Source: a virus. From it: a DNA stretch of 64,000 nucleotides. Positions 15,926-24,455 of this stretch are shown in pieces. The notes under the pieces were generated by a model that saw only the letters and a list, made by a program, of their open reading frames with translations, did no database searches and was not told the DNA's origin. Each line of letters begins with the position of its first letter. Position 1 is the stretch's first letter. The position numbers and the translations under genes are program-made. The DNA is taken from IMG/VR virus record IMGVR_UViG_3300018876_000008, positions 62,001-126,000 of that record. One strand, given 5' to 3'.

Positions 15926-16429
15926 ATGAAATACGCAGGAATTGAATTAACAGAAGAACAAATTAAAGAAAGAAGAAGAAAATCTGATAAATACTTTGAT
16001 TCATTAGGGATAAACCCTGATACTAAAGGTAATATGCACACTGAACGTATATTAGATAAAAAACCAATATACAGACCTGAGGGTCCAATCATTAATGCAG
16101 ATGCAATGATTGAAATAGATTGTTATCTTTTTTATACACATATTGAAATAACCATGCAGGTAGGTGATGATACATATGTTTTTTATGGTAACTCAGGAGG
16201 TGTAGGATTTCCAGGTGGGATGACACAGGTTGGAGATGTTACATATTCAGATTTGGATACTTTACTTGCAACAACTACCTTTGGAGTCTTCTTTGGTGGA
16301 GACGTTGGAGGTGGAGTTGAGGTTACATGGGGAAGTCACGGTAATTGTGTTGGAGGAGGTACTGCTGATTGTTTCCCATGTTGTGCAGGTTCTTTTGGTG
16401 GTAGCGGTAATTGGGTTAAGAAAAATTAA
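15926..16429 (+). CDS. Gly-rich hypothetical protein
   Basis: A 167-residue protein starting two bases after thyA. Residues about 1-65 are charged; about 65-167 are rich in Gly and Thr, with VFFGGDVGGGV and a Cys-containing tail (CVGGGTADCFPCC). It reads like a compact beta-barrel or structural protein. Function unknown. Confidence 0.65.
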   Translation: MKYAGIELTEEQIKERRRKSDKYFDSLGINPDTKGNMHTERILDKKPIYRPEGPIINADAMIEIDCYLFYTHIEITMQVGDDTYVFYGNSGGVGFPGGMTQVGDVTYSDLDTLLATTTFGVFFGGDVGGGVEVTWGSHGNCVGGGTADCFPCCAGSFGGSGNWVKKN

Positions 16430-16455
16430 TGAACTAAGAAACCAAAAATAGTATT

Positions 16456-16638
16456 ATGACTAAAAATAGACTTATTGAGAATATTGAAAGAGAAGATGTT
16501 TGGGACAGTGCTAAACATAATTACGCTGACACCTTACTCGAAAAATATGACAGTAAGGGAGTTAGAGATTATCTAACCAATAAATTCAAAGAGACTGGTG
16601 ATTACTATTACATCTCTATAGTTAAGAATAAGACATAA
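16456..16638 (+). CDS. 60-residue hypothetical protein
   Basis: Polar, helical; stop overlaps the next start (TAATG). No motif recognised. Confidence 0.55.
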   Translation: MTKNRLIENIEREDVWDSAKHNYADTLLEKYDSKGVRDYLTNKFKETGDYYYISIVKNKT

Positions 16639-17030
16639 TGGAAAAAAATATAATTGATTTCATTCAAAGGTTTTATGTGATAGAGAGGAACTATAAAAAT
16701 GAACTTTATATTAGGGATATTTTTGAAGATAGTATTCAAAATTACGTTATAGAGATTACACCAAAAGTTAAGTTTATATGGGGTAAAGCACAAAACGTAA
16801 CAGGTGTCAATTTATGGAATAAAGAATATAGTCATATACAAAAAATAATAAGAGAAGTTTTTAGAGATAAACAGAGTATTGGTTTTTATAAATTTATTAT
16901 TGACGAGGCACATCAAGAAGATTATAAAAATATAACCATACCTCTTAAAATGGTTAAAAATGAGTTTCCAAATCTGTATGGTGAAGAATTAGAAAAAATA
17001 ATAACTGAAAATATTAAAAAAAATGAGTAA
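16638..17030 (+). CDS. 130-residue hypothetical protein
   Basis: Lys/Ile-rich, mostly helical, coupled to both neighbours by short overlaps. Not recognised. Confidence 0.6.
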   Translation: MEKNIIDFIQRFYVIERNYKNELYIRDIFEDSIQNYVIEITPKVKFIWGKAQNVTGVNLWNKEYSHIQKIIREVFRDKQSIGFYKFIIDEAHQEDYKNITIPLKMVKNEFPNLYGEELEKIITENIKKNE

Positions 17031-17166
17031 CCATTTAAAAGAAACTAATATGACGTATTGGAAACATTGGAAGATAGCAATGAGTTCAGGTATTGCACTA
17101 ATAATACACGCTTGGTTTCCTAATATTTTAAAGGACTACGCAAGTAATAAAATTTGTAAAAAATGA
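17023..17166 (+). CDS. 47-residue protein, DUF6356-like
   Basis: Overlaps the neighbours by 8 and 4 bases. HLKETNMTYWKHWKIAM followed by GIALIIHAWFPNIL resembles the short family with H-L-x-E-T-x-M-x-Y-x-x-H-x-x-x-A and one membrane helix (DUF6356, from memory). Function unknown. Confidence 0.55.
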   Translation: MSNHLKETNMTYWKHWKIAMSSGIALIIHAWFPNILKDYASNKICKK

Positions 17167-17753
17167 ATAGAGATTATAATAGTTTAAAAGATGTTATTGG
17201 TAAATTCAATAAGATTATTGTAACAGGACCACATGGGGCTGGAAATAAAATAACCACCAAAGTAATTGCTCATGATTTTAACTTACCTGAATTAAGAGGT
17301 GAATTTGCTTGGTCTTTAGATGAATATGAGTCAGAAGATGGAATCGTAACCTTTCATAATAAACATAAAAACTCAAAGTATTCTTCATTTGGTCCATCAC
17401 AATCTTGTCATCTACATCGAATACCTGAACAGTTAAAAGATGTTCTAGTTGTTTTTATGTATAAAGACATGAATAGTATTGAAAGGTATTCAGATAGAAA
17501 TCCTTTTGTTAAAGACCAAAGCCATCGTTATGAGTGGCAAGTCTATAGACAAATGGTTATGGAAGATTTTCCTGAAAGTGCAAACTATCTTAATAAAAGT
17601 ATAGAACAACTAACGTACCATATATGGGAAAACCATCAAAGAAAATTAGTACCTAATTGGGTTGAGATTAATCATAGTTCTTTAGAAGGTCATGAACTAT
17701 GGATTAGTAAGGAGGATAGAAAGAATTTTAAAGAGTGGCAAACTACTTTTTAG
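17163..17753 (+). CDS. P-loop-like (sulfotransferase/kinase-like) protein
   Basis: A 196-residue protein. IIVTGPHGAGNKITTKVI (about 17-34) is a P-loop-like nucleotide-binding loop after a beta strand, with Asn in place of the usual Lys-Ser pairing. VVFMYKDMNSIERY (about 92-105) is like the strand and loop after the P-loop core of sulfotransferases. The C-terminus is Trp-rich (WENHQRKLVPNWVEI). Could bind PAPS or ATP. Assignment tentative. Confidence 0.5.
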   Translation: MNRDYNSLKDVIGKFNKIIVTGPHGAGNKITTKVIAHDFNLPELRGEFAWSLDEYESEDGIVTFHNKHKNSKYSSFGPSQSCHLHRIPEQLKDVLVVFMYKDMNSIERYSDRNPFVKDQSHRYEWQVYRQMVMEDFPESANYLNKSIEQLTYHIWENHQRKLVPNWVEINHSSLEGHELWISKEDRKNFKEWQTTF

Positions 17754-17755
17754 AT

Positions 17756-17763
17756 ATATTTAT
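17756..17763 (+). promoter_or_regulatory. ATATTTAT promoter motif before 17769
   Basis: GATATATTTATCTATAATG: the motif ends five bases before the ATG. Confidence 0.5.
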
Positions 17764-17768
17764 CTATA

Positions 17769-18593
17769 ATGAAACTACTTAAACTTTTAGAAAATATGGT
17801 TCACGAGCAATATACCGGTGTTGACGTTAAAATGTTTGCATTATTTTCTGATGTATTCAGTGAACTTATAAAAGGGTTAGAGTTAGGTATGATGGATGAG
17901 GTTTACGAAGATTTACGAATTAAGTATAAGGACACTAAAAAACTAATACCCTTAAATTATTTCTATGAGTTTTTAATTAAAAACGGAGACTATTTTTTAC
18001 GTGATTCTGAACAATTAAGTGAAAATGACCAAACAAAATCAACACTATTTAAATATTGGGACGATAAAGGTATTGAAGCCAAACCTATTTATCATTATCT
18101 AAATTTAGATGATAGTAATAAGGATGACCGTAAAAAGATATTATCTTACAAAATAGAATATTTTGGTGGGATTGGGAAATTGTTTGATTTAATAAAACAA
18201 AAACTCAATATAGGTAAACCAGTTATAATTACTTCAGGAGGTTATGAAATGGAGGTATTTTTGAATGAGGTTAATATGGATATATATACCGGAAACACTA
18301 ATCATCCTCTTTTCGATAATGATACATCTTATCTTGCTTATTATGATGTTGAATTTATAATTAATGAAGATAATTCACAAGTTACACTAATGACTGACGG
18401 TGAAACTTATGATTTCAACGAATTAGGTAAAAATCCTGAACTAGCTGATTCTGTGGTTGATGAAATAGGATATGAGATTGGTGATGTATTAAGAAATTAC
18501 GTAGACGAAATAACACACCCTTATGGTTTGGATAGTGATTCTGTAGATTTTAAAGGTGTTAGTGAGGAAGACTTCAATAGGTTAAAAAAATAG
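17769..18593 (+). CDS. leader-type hypothetical protein, acidic
   Basis: A 274-residue protein. N-terminus MKLLKLLENMVHEQYTG ends in the recurrent E-Q-x-x-x-G signature. The rest is acidic and Tyr/Asp-rich, with an all-beta C-terminal half (about 155-260). Function unknown. Confidence 0.7.
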   Translation: MKLLKLLENMVHEQYTGVDVKMFALFSDVFSELIKGLELGMMDEVYEDLRIKYKDTKKLIPLNYFYEFLIKNGDYFLRDSEQLSENDQTKSTLFKYWDDKGIEAKPIYHYLNLDDSNKDDRKKILSYKIEYFGGIGKLFDLIKQKLNIGKPVIITSGGYEMEVFLNEVNMDIYTGNTNHPLFDNDTSYLAYYDVEFIINEDNSQVTLMTDGETYDFNELGKNPELADSVVDEIGYEIGDVLRNYVDEITHPYGLDSDSVDFKGVSEEDFNRLKK

Positions 18594-18624
18594 TTGATTA
18601 ATCAAAATTTTTATTTTAAGTTTG
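18594..18624 (+). promoter_or_regulatory. Bacteroidota-type promoter before 18643
   Basis: TTG at 18594, 20 bases, TAAGTTTG at 18617-18624. Confidence 0.65.
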
Positions 18625-18642
18625 TATAAATAAAATAACATT

Positions 18643-19047
18643 ATGCAAATTACAGAAAAAATATTTCAATACCTACAAACTTGCACCTATCCTTTTGAAA
18701 CTGTAAAAGTTGGTGATACTTCAGTATTAAGGAGTTACCCTGATATGGAAGACGTTCTAAGTTGGTTACGTAATCAACATGTTTATATCACAGCGCTTCC
18801 ATTTCGTGATGCGGATGATGGTCCTGAACTTTCATATTATTATTCGGTAATAGACCTAAATGATTTTGGGCAAGAAGAAGATATTCTCTGTGATGAAACT
18901 AACTTAGGTGTTTCTGATTTGGATTATGATACCTATGAAAATGCATTAATTTCGGGTGTTGAGAGTTACCTCAGTTATAAATCCAAAGATTTGAAATGGA
19001 AACGTGAGTTAATGTTTGGTGATAAAATTGGTGAAAAATTAACTTAA
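18643..19047 (+). CDS. 134-residue hypothetical protein
   Basis: Begins MQITEKIFQYLQTC. Acidic, Tyr-rich, no signal peptide. It has its own promoter. Its 3' end overlaps the convergent gene by 4 bases. Not recognised. Confidence 0.65.
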   Translation: MQITEKIFQYLQTCTYPFETVKVGDTSVLRSYPDMEDVLSWLRNQHVYITALPFRDADDGPELSYYYSVIDLNDFGQEEDILCDETNLGVSDLDYDTYENALISGVESYLSYKSKDLKWKRELMFGDKIGEKLT

Positions 19048-19712
19048 AATTTCTCAGTTGAAATTAATTCTCTTGCTTGTTCTTCAGTATTATAAGCAAA
19101 TTCCCATATGATAATACGTCTGTGTGGGTCAAATGTGAATACGGAATAAGAACCTTCATTGATTTCCCATCCTGGATGTTGACTTAATAACCTGTAACAA
19201 ACATCTGACATTTGTTCTGATGTTTGAATAGTTTTACCATTCACATCATCATTTTCGTCATGGACCCATCCACTATCACCACCAGCATCTACATTGACTT
19301 CTAAGATATCAGAGCCAACCTCTTCTAAATAATCAAAGATAGGTTTTAATTCATCAGGCTCTTCATCTTGGTCTATTACAGTTTCATTAATTTCTTCAGT
19401 ATCATAAACAGTGTAAGTCCCAAATATTTCAACACTTCTAAATTCTGAGTTAATTTCAAGTTCGTAAGTATAATACTCTGAACCCGTCTCTTCATGCCAT
19501 GTGTTATCACCAACATATTCTTCTACATATTCACTTAGTTCACGTTCAACAGGAACTAAAAATGATATACGTTTACCATTCATATGATTACAGTAATAAC
19601 CATCTTGATATGGGCTAAATCCCTCATCAAATTCCATTGTGGCTTTTTTACAGTTGGATTTTAAAAGTGCGGGATTAATTAAATTAAATAATACTTTATA
19701 TTTCTGTTCCAT
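19044..19712 (-). CDS. 222-residue acidic hypothetical protein
   Basis: Many Glu/Asp; central VTIDQDEEPDELKP-like linker about residue 110 and a beta-rich end (SYSVFTFDPHRRIIIWEF). Preceded by an ATATTTAT motif. Not recognised. Confidence 0.65.
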   Translation of the reverse strand: MEQKYKVLFNLINPALLKSNCKKATMEFDEGFSPYQDGYYCNHMNGKRISFLVPVERELSEYVEEYVGDNTWHEETGSEYYTYELEINSEFRSVEIFGTYTVYDTEEINETVIDQDEEPDELKPIFDYLEEVGSDILEVNVDAGGDSGWVHDENDDVNGKTIQTSEQMSDVCYRLLSQHPGWEINEGSYSVFTFDPHRRIIIWEFAYNTEEQARELISTEKF

Positions 19713-19725
19713 AATTCTTTTATTA

Positions 19726-19733
19726 ATAAATAT
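19726..19733 (-). promoter_or_regulatory. ATATTTAT promoter motif (minus)
   Basis: On the minus strand AATATTTATTAATAAAAG, 13 bases before the start at 19712. Confidence 0.55.
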
Positions 19734-20086
19734 TAGTCAGTGAACTTTAGTTTCATTGTTTTCATCATCCATATAGGTTTTTCATTATTATTTAATGCAT
19801 CGACCCATTCTTTTGCGGATGGAATATAGTTGTTACAATCTTCCCTAACGTGTTGTTCTCCGACATAACGAACAAAAACTTCTTTACCGTCAGAGTTTCT
19901 AAACGACTCACCAAAGACTTTTTCACACTCAAATATACCTTCAGAATGATGTCTAAATACTCTATGAAAGGATGTACCTATCCAAGATTTAGTTTCATCA
20001 AACCAATTGTGTATGTGTAAATAGTCTTCAGGTTTTCCACCAAATTGTTTAGCTGAAGATTTACAATGTAAAATAGGGTGTGCCAT
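19733..20086 (-). CDS. DUF6915-like protein
   Basis: A 117-residue protein: MAHPILHCKSSAKQFGG, DYLHIHNWFDETKSW, FRHHSEGIFECE, then GEQHVREDC. This Trp/His-rich order matches, from memory, the DUF6915 family found in phages and bacteria. The regularly spaced His residues suggest metal binding, but this is inference. Confidence 0.7.
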   Translation of the reverse strand: MAHPILHCKSSAKQFGGKPEDYLHIHNWFDETKSWIGTSFHRVFRHHSEGIFECEKVFGESFRNSDGKEVFVRYVGEQHVREDCNNYIPSAKEWVDALNNNEKPIWMMKTMKLKFTD

Positions 20087-20179
20087 AGGCTTTAATGTTA
20101 GTTCTTAATATATATAAATAAATAATTAACTATACACTAAAATATCTCATTTAGTACTTTTAAAAAAAAACAATAACTT

Positions 20180-20308
20180 ATGATTGTAGTTAAGGTAATT
20201 TTGGGAACCCTTTTAATTTCATGGGTATTTATAATCTATGAAATCATAACTGCACCTGTATGTGACGAGTACGGTAACATAATAAATAAAAATAAAACAA
20301 AAAAATAA
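20180..20308 (+). CDS. 42-residue membrane peptide
   Basis: MIVVKVILGTLLISWVF begins a single hydrophobic helix, followed by a polar Lys-rich tail. It lies eight bases before a lipoprotein gene, so it is probably real. Confidence 0.5.
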   Translation: MIVVKVILGTLLISWVFIIYEIITAPVCDEYGNIINKNKTKK

Positions 20309-20315
20309 GAAAAAT

Positions 20316-20990
20316 ATGTCAAAACCACATTTTAAAATTAAAAGTATATTATTAACAATTACAGCAACCTTAATGTTATTAGGTTGTAATAAAAATGATG
20401 AAAATCATAATAGAGATAGAGGTGTGTTAAGAATACACAATGGAGTATACGCTTTCTGTGGAGCGTCAAGTGCGGTACCTACTGGTAAAAAAGTTGTAAT
20501 ACAAGGTAAAGAGTTTGATGAAGGCTGTGCAATTTGCCCGGTATTAACAGGACCTTCTATTTCTAGTTTGGCAATGAATGGGAATGGTTCCTTAGGAGAA
20601 TTTAATGCTAATGATAACTTTCAAACTCCAGATGGAACAGATTCCACAGTATGGTCTTTATTTTGGTATTTTTCACCATCAGATACAATTCCTCAGTTTA
20701 ACCCTGAAACTAAAGAATGGGAATTATTACCTCCAGTGAACCGTGCATTCACAATAGATTTAAGTTCTCCTAGTACTAGTGAAAGTGATATGTTCCAAAT
20801 GCCTTGTGAAATAATAGATACTCTTGACAATGGTATTATCTTATCTAAGTGTTATGGACCTCTTAATCACATGGCAGTTCCACTTCGTCACCCTCGACCA
20901 ACTAAAAACGGACAAACATCGGTTACGGCGGCTAAAGAAGGTTCACCGTATCCAGTGGGTACACCAATTCCTGAAGGTGGTGATAAATAA
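20316..20990 (+). CDS. secreted lipoprotein
   Basis: A 224-residue protein with a lipoprotein signal (LMLLGC, Cys at about 24). The residues after the Cys (NKNDEN) resemble the acidic export signal that sends Bacteroidota lipoproteins to the cell surface. The mature part is Pro/Ser/Thr-rich. It starts a pair with the 606-residue lipoprotein downstream. Function unknown; a phage-encoded surface lipoprotein could alter adsorption or exclude other phages (inference). Confidence 0.7.
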   Translation: MSKPHFKIKSILLTITATLMLLGCNKNDENHNRDRGVLRIHNGVYAFCGASSAVPTGKKVVIQGKEFDEGCAICPVLTGPSISSLAMNGNGSLGEFNANDNFQTPDGTDSTVWSLFWYFSPSDTIPQFNPETKEWELLPPVNRAFTIDLSSPSTSESDMFQMPCEIIDTLDNGIILSKCYGPLNHMAVPLRHPRPTKNGQTSVTAAKEGSPYPVGTPIPEGGDK

Positions 20991-21017
20991 AAATAAAATA
21001 AAAAATCAAACAAAAAA

Positions 21018-22838
21018 ATGAAAAAAACATTATTAACATTAATTACGGGATTACTCTTAATGGGTTGTTCCAACACGGAAAAACTCACATTTAATGAAAT
21101 GGTTGAGAAGACTGAAGAAGTAGCTTTAGGTATTGATAAGACCGCACTTTTTTATGAATCTAGCGCAACTAAAGAATTAAATGGAGTAAAATCAGTTTTT
21201 GCTGGTAAAAATAATACAACTATTGAAGTATTATGTACTTCTAACGGATTAACCAAATCTATAGTTATCAATGAACCCTTTTTAGAGGATGAGGTTATTA
21301 ATTTACCTGTTAAACTCACATTAGAGGAGGCTGAAGAATTATTATTAGAAGCAGGTTATGGTACTGGAGTTGAAGGTGAGGCGGATTGGTCTGTGGTAGT
21401 TTTAAGAAGACCATTAGGGCCAGATTTTGAATTCGCACAATACATTTTTACGACTAGTAAAGGTTTTGTAAGTGTGGATGCTACCACAGGTAAAGTCACA
21501 CCTGTAGGTTTAGAAGGTTGTCCATGTCCTTTTAAAGACCCATGTATATGTCCTGAAAGTAACTTATCAACTATGTCTAATCAAACATGGAAAAATACTT
21601 CTTCACAGGGTACTCTTAGAGTATCTCAAGGTAATCCACAATCGGGACATCAAGACTTTTCACCAGCAGTAGGTACTGAATTGGCACCAAATGGTACTTG
21701 GAATAATGTAAATGGAGGTGATTGGGCGTACTTAGTTTTAGATATATTAAACGGGACTACTTACCTTACTACTACTACAGTACATTTTACTGACCCTGTT
21801 GGTGGAGCTCCTTTAGACCCACCAGTATCAATGGATGGTAATAATAAACCTGATAGTGTTTTAACTTTTACTAAAGTAGGTGATAATTCATATGATGTTT
21901 CGTATGGTAAATCTTCTTATCCACCACCATACACTACAGGACTAATTGATTGGACAGGTGGTCAAACAGGTAAAAAACCTTTTAGTACTCCAGGTTCATA
22001 TTGGACACAAGACTATAATTTTGATGATACATTAAGATGGACATCTGACGGCACTTCAACAGTTCAGAGTACAAAACAAACAGGTGATTCAGTTTACGGA
22101 TACAATTATGGTAGTAGAGCGTACCCTGTTAATGTTTTAGATTCAGATATGAAAACTGATGACAGCGCTTATGGAGTTGCGATGGATGGAGTATGGCAAA
22201 TAGATATTAAAATAGGTTCCAATGGTGGAGGTACTTATCCTGATAGTTTATTTTGTGAAACCTTTTATTTGGCAGAAAGAAAAGTTATGATGTGGGATAA
22301 TAAATATTATTTGGACAACAGTCCAAAAGGTGGTTCACAACAATACTCTCAATACGGAAGAGAGATTGACATTATGGAAACTAAATGGCAACCTTCAGGT
22401 CCACAAGCAAATTTACCTAATGGTAATCCATCAGACCCATCAAGTCAGATGAGTTGGAATACTGAAGTATCTGGAACAAATGGATATAATAAATTAGAAG
22501 CAAAATGGGAGCAAATGTATAGTACATTCCCTAACCCAACTACATATGCTACATTTGGTATTGCAATTTTAGATGATGGGTTATACTTTTATGGTTATAA
22601 TGACAAAGGAACTCAAGTTTATGTAGACGGACCGATTGTATTAAAAAACGATGGGTATACACAAGAAAATCCATTCGTACCTTACATCGGTACTTGGACT
22701 AAGCAAGATACAAAAACAAAACCAGGTGTAGAAGGTGGATTTAGTACTTCATATAAAAACTTTATTTATAAGAAAAAAACAGAAGTATCTGGTAACCCAA
22801 TAACAAATAAGTCAGGTTTTGGACCAGGATTAAAATAA
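21018..22838 (+). CDS. large lipoprotein with GH16-like catalytic motif
   Basis: A 606-residue protein with signal peptide and lipobox (LLLMGC). Residues 448-455 (REIDIMET; Glu449, Asp451, Glu454) match the E-x-D-x-x-E active-site pattern of GH16 glycosidases. Surrounding strands are Trp/Tyr/Gly-rich, as in a beta-sandwich. A Cys-rich linker (CPCPFKDPCICPE) separates an N-terminal domain of about 175 residues from the sandwich. Likely a secreted polysaccharide-degrading or binding protein on the infected cell. A catalytic role is inferred from one motif only. Confidence 0.65.
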   Translation: MKKTLLTLITGLLLMGCSNTEKLTFNEMVEKTEEVALGIDKTALFYESSATKELNGVKSVFAGKNNTTIEVLCTSNGLTKSIVINEPFLEDEVINLPVKLTLEEAEELLLEAGYGTGVEGEADWSVVVLRRPLGPDFEFAQYIFTTSKGFVSVDATTGKVTPVGLEGCPCPFKDPCICPESNLSTMSNQTWKNTSSQGTLRVSQGNPQSGHQDFSPAVGTELAPNGTWNNVNGGDWAYLVLDILNGTTYLTTTTVHFTDPVGGAPLDPPVSMDGNNKPDSVLTFTKVGDNSYDVSYGKSSYPPPYTTGLIDWTGGQTGKKPFSTPGSYWTQDYNFDDTLRWTSDGTSTVQSTKQTGDSVYGYNYGSRAYPVNVLDSDMKTDDSAYGVAMDGVWQIDIKIGSNGGGTYPDSLFCETFYLAERKVMMWDNKYYLDNSPKGGSQQYSQYGREIDIMETKWQPSGPQANLPNGNPSDPSSQMSWNTEVSGTNGYNKLEAKWEQMYSTFPNPTTYATFGIAILDDGLYFYGYNDKGTQVYVDGPIVLKNDGYTQENPFVPYIGTWTKQDTKTKPGVEGGFSTSYKNFIYKKKTEVSGNPITNKSGFGPGLK

Positions 22839-22860
22839 TCTCAATTGATTATGAACTCTA

Positions 22861-22893
22861 AACCCTCATCAGAAATGGTGGGGGTTTTATTTT
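22861..22893 (+). terminator. terminator after lipoprotein pair
   Basis: AACCCTCATC pairs with GGTGGGGGTT (two G-T pairs), then a T-rich run. Confidence 0.75.
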
Positions 22894-22898
22894 TACAG

Positions 22899-22906
22899 AT
22901 ATTTAT
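22899..22906 (+). promoter_or_regulatory. ATATTTAT promoter motif before 22941
   Basis: GATATTTATGGATAAATG; 34 bases before the next start. Confidence 0.4.
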
Positions 22907-22940
22907 GGATAAATGATTAAATTTATCTTATATTTTATTT

Positions 22941-23228
22941 ATGGGTAAACTAATATTAGACTTTTCTGAATCAGTTAAAATTGATTTTAATGATATAATT
23001 GATGAGGTTATTGAAAAAGATTGTAGGGACGAAGCTCATAAAATAATTAGTCATTATATTAAAGGTGATTTTTTAATGCGTTTCAAATTACTCAATGTAT
23101 ATAAGGAATATCTAAATGAGGATTTAGATAACTTAATTTTAGAAATTGATAATTTAAAGTTAAAATTAATTAAAGAAAACCTTATTTCAGAACGTGGTTG
23201 TTTTGGTGTGGTTGTTGATGAAGGATAA
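22941..23228 (+). CDS. 95-residue hypothetical protein
   Basis: Leu/Asp-rich, helical; begins MGKLILDFSES. It sits two bases before DHFR, so it is co-transcribed with it. Not recognised. Confidence 0.6.
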   Translation: MGKLILDFSESVKIDFNDIIDEVIEKDCRDEAHKIISHYIKGDFLMRFKLLNVYKEYLNEDLDNLILEIDNLKLKLIKENLISERGCFGVVVDEG

Positions 23229-23230
23229 AA

Positions 23231-23608
23231 ATGAAAGCCATAATTGCTGTTAATAATTTAGGGTTTATCGGAAAAGGAGATAAACTTTTATGGTATAATA
23301 AAAAAGATTTGAGTCATTTTAAACGTATGACTTCGGGTGATACGTTACTGGTCGGTCACAGGACCGCACAAGCCTTACCCCTTTTACCTAATCGTGAATT
23401 AATCATTGTAGATAGAAGGGACCACTCAACTTTTCATTACTATAATTGTGATTGGTGTATTGGTGGTAAAAAAACATATGAGAGATTCTGTGAGGTCTTT
23501 ACGGAATTACATATATCTCATATAGATAACAATGATATCGGAGATGTTACGTTTCCAAATCTAAGTAGATTAAATCCTGATTGTAAGATTTATAACTACA
23601 ACTTTTAA
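23231..23608 (+). CDS. folA: dihydrofolate reductase, compact form
   Basis: A 125-residue protein. AIIAVNNLGFIGKGDKLLWY is the N-terminal strand and Met20-type loop. DLSHFKRMT carries the substrate-binding acid (Asp). GDTLLVGHRT and CIGGKKTYERF are NADPH-binding motifs. At 125 residues it is shorter than the usual about 160. It regenerates tetrahydrofolate consumed by ThyA. Confidence 0.85.
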   Translation: MKAIIAVNNLGFIGKGDKLLWYNKKDLSHFKRMTSGDTLLVGHRTAQALPLLPNRELIIVDRRDHSTFHYYNCDWCIGGKKTYERFCEVFTELHISHIDNNDIGDVTFPNLSRLNPDCKIYNYNF

Positions 23609-23618
23609 AAACAAACAT

Positions 23619-24452
23619 ATGAAAAAATTACTATTATTAATGGGTTCACTACTATTAACTAGTTGTGGTGTACAATGGCAGTACAGTACCTTAAACCATG
23701 CGGGTCATAATCCAAAATACAATACAGTTATTAAATTACCTGATGATGTGGTTGTAGATACTTTAAGTTATTTTGATTTACAACGAAAACTTAGAAACGA
23801 TTTTGTCTTTAGACATAATTTTGCTCTTTACGCATCTAATCAACCTTATAATTGGTATTTTAACAATCCCATGTTTAATAGATACAATTATTGGTCACCA
23901 TTTAATTCCTTTGATTTTTATACTAACAGATATTGGTTTTGGAATGATTGGGCGTTTAATTATTCGTGGTATAGTCCTCATCGATGGTCTTTCTTTGGTT
24001 ATGACAGATGGGGTTATAATCACTACGGATGGAACAATTATGGGTGGAATAGTTGGGGTTGGAATGGATACTATGGTAACAATTGGGGTTGGAGACAACA
24101 CATGAATAATTATGCTTGGAATAATAGGTATAGAAGAAATACGGTATATGTGAATGGTAGAAGAGGACAATCTTCAATAATAGAATCAACTAAACGTAGT
24201 ATTAAGGTTGATAATAAAAGAGAAAGGATTTATATTAATAATAATAGTCGACCTAACATTAACAATAGTAGACCAAATAATAATAGACCTAACATTAACA
24301 ATAGTAGACCAAATAATAATAGACCTACTATTAATAATACTAGACCGACCATTAATAATAATAATACAAGACCAAGAGTTAATAATAGTCGTCCTGTAAT
24401 TAATCGAAGTACACCGACAAAAACAAATAATAATAGGAGGAGAAAAAACTAA
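23619..24452 (+). CDS. Trp/Tyr/Asn-rich lipoprotein with repeats
   Basis: A 277-residue protein with lipobox (LLLTSC). The middle (about 70-160) is extraordinarily rich in Trp, Tyr, Asn, Gly and Phe (e.g. GWNNYGWNSWGWNGY). The C-terminus is an Arg/Asn repeat of the form RPNINNSRPNNN. Such low-complexity aromatic lipoproteins occur in Bacteroidota, so this may come from the host. Function unknown. Confidence 0.7.
   Translation: MKKLLLLMGSLLLTSCGVQWQYSTLNHAGHNPKYNTVIKLPDDVVVDTLSYFDLQRKLRNDFVFRHNFALYASNQPYNWYFNNPMFNRYNYWSPFNSFDFYTNRYWFWNDWAFNYSWYSPHRWSFFGYDRWGYNHYGWNNYGWNSWGWNGYYGNNWGWRQHMNNYAWNNRYRRNTVYVNGRRGQSSIIESTKRSIKVDNKRERIYINNNSRPNINNSRPNNNRPNINNSRPNNNRPTINNTRPTINNNNTRPRVNNSRPVINRSTPTKTNNNRRRKN
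24251..24322 (+). repeat. two exact 36-base tandem repeats inside lipoprotein gene
   Basis: Units 24251-24286 and 24287-24322 are identical and encode the twice-repeated RPNINNSRPNNN block. They suggest recent slippage or duplication. Confidence 0.85.
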
Positions 24453-24455
24453 AAT

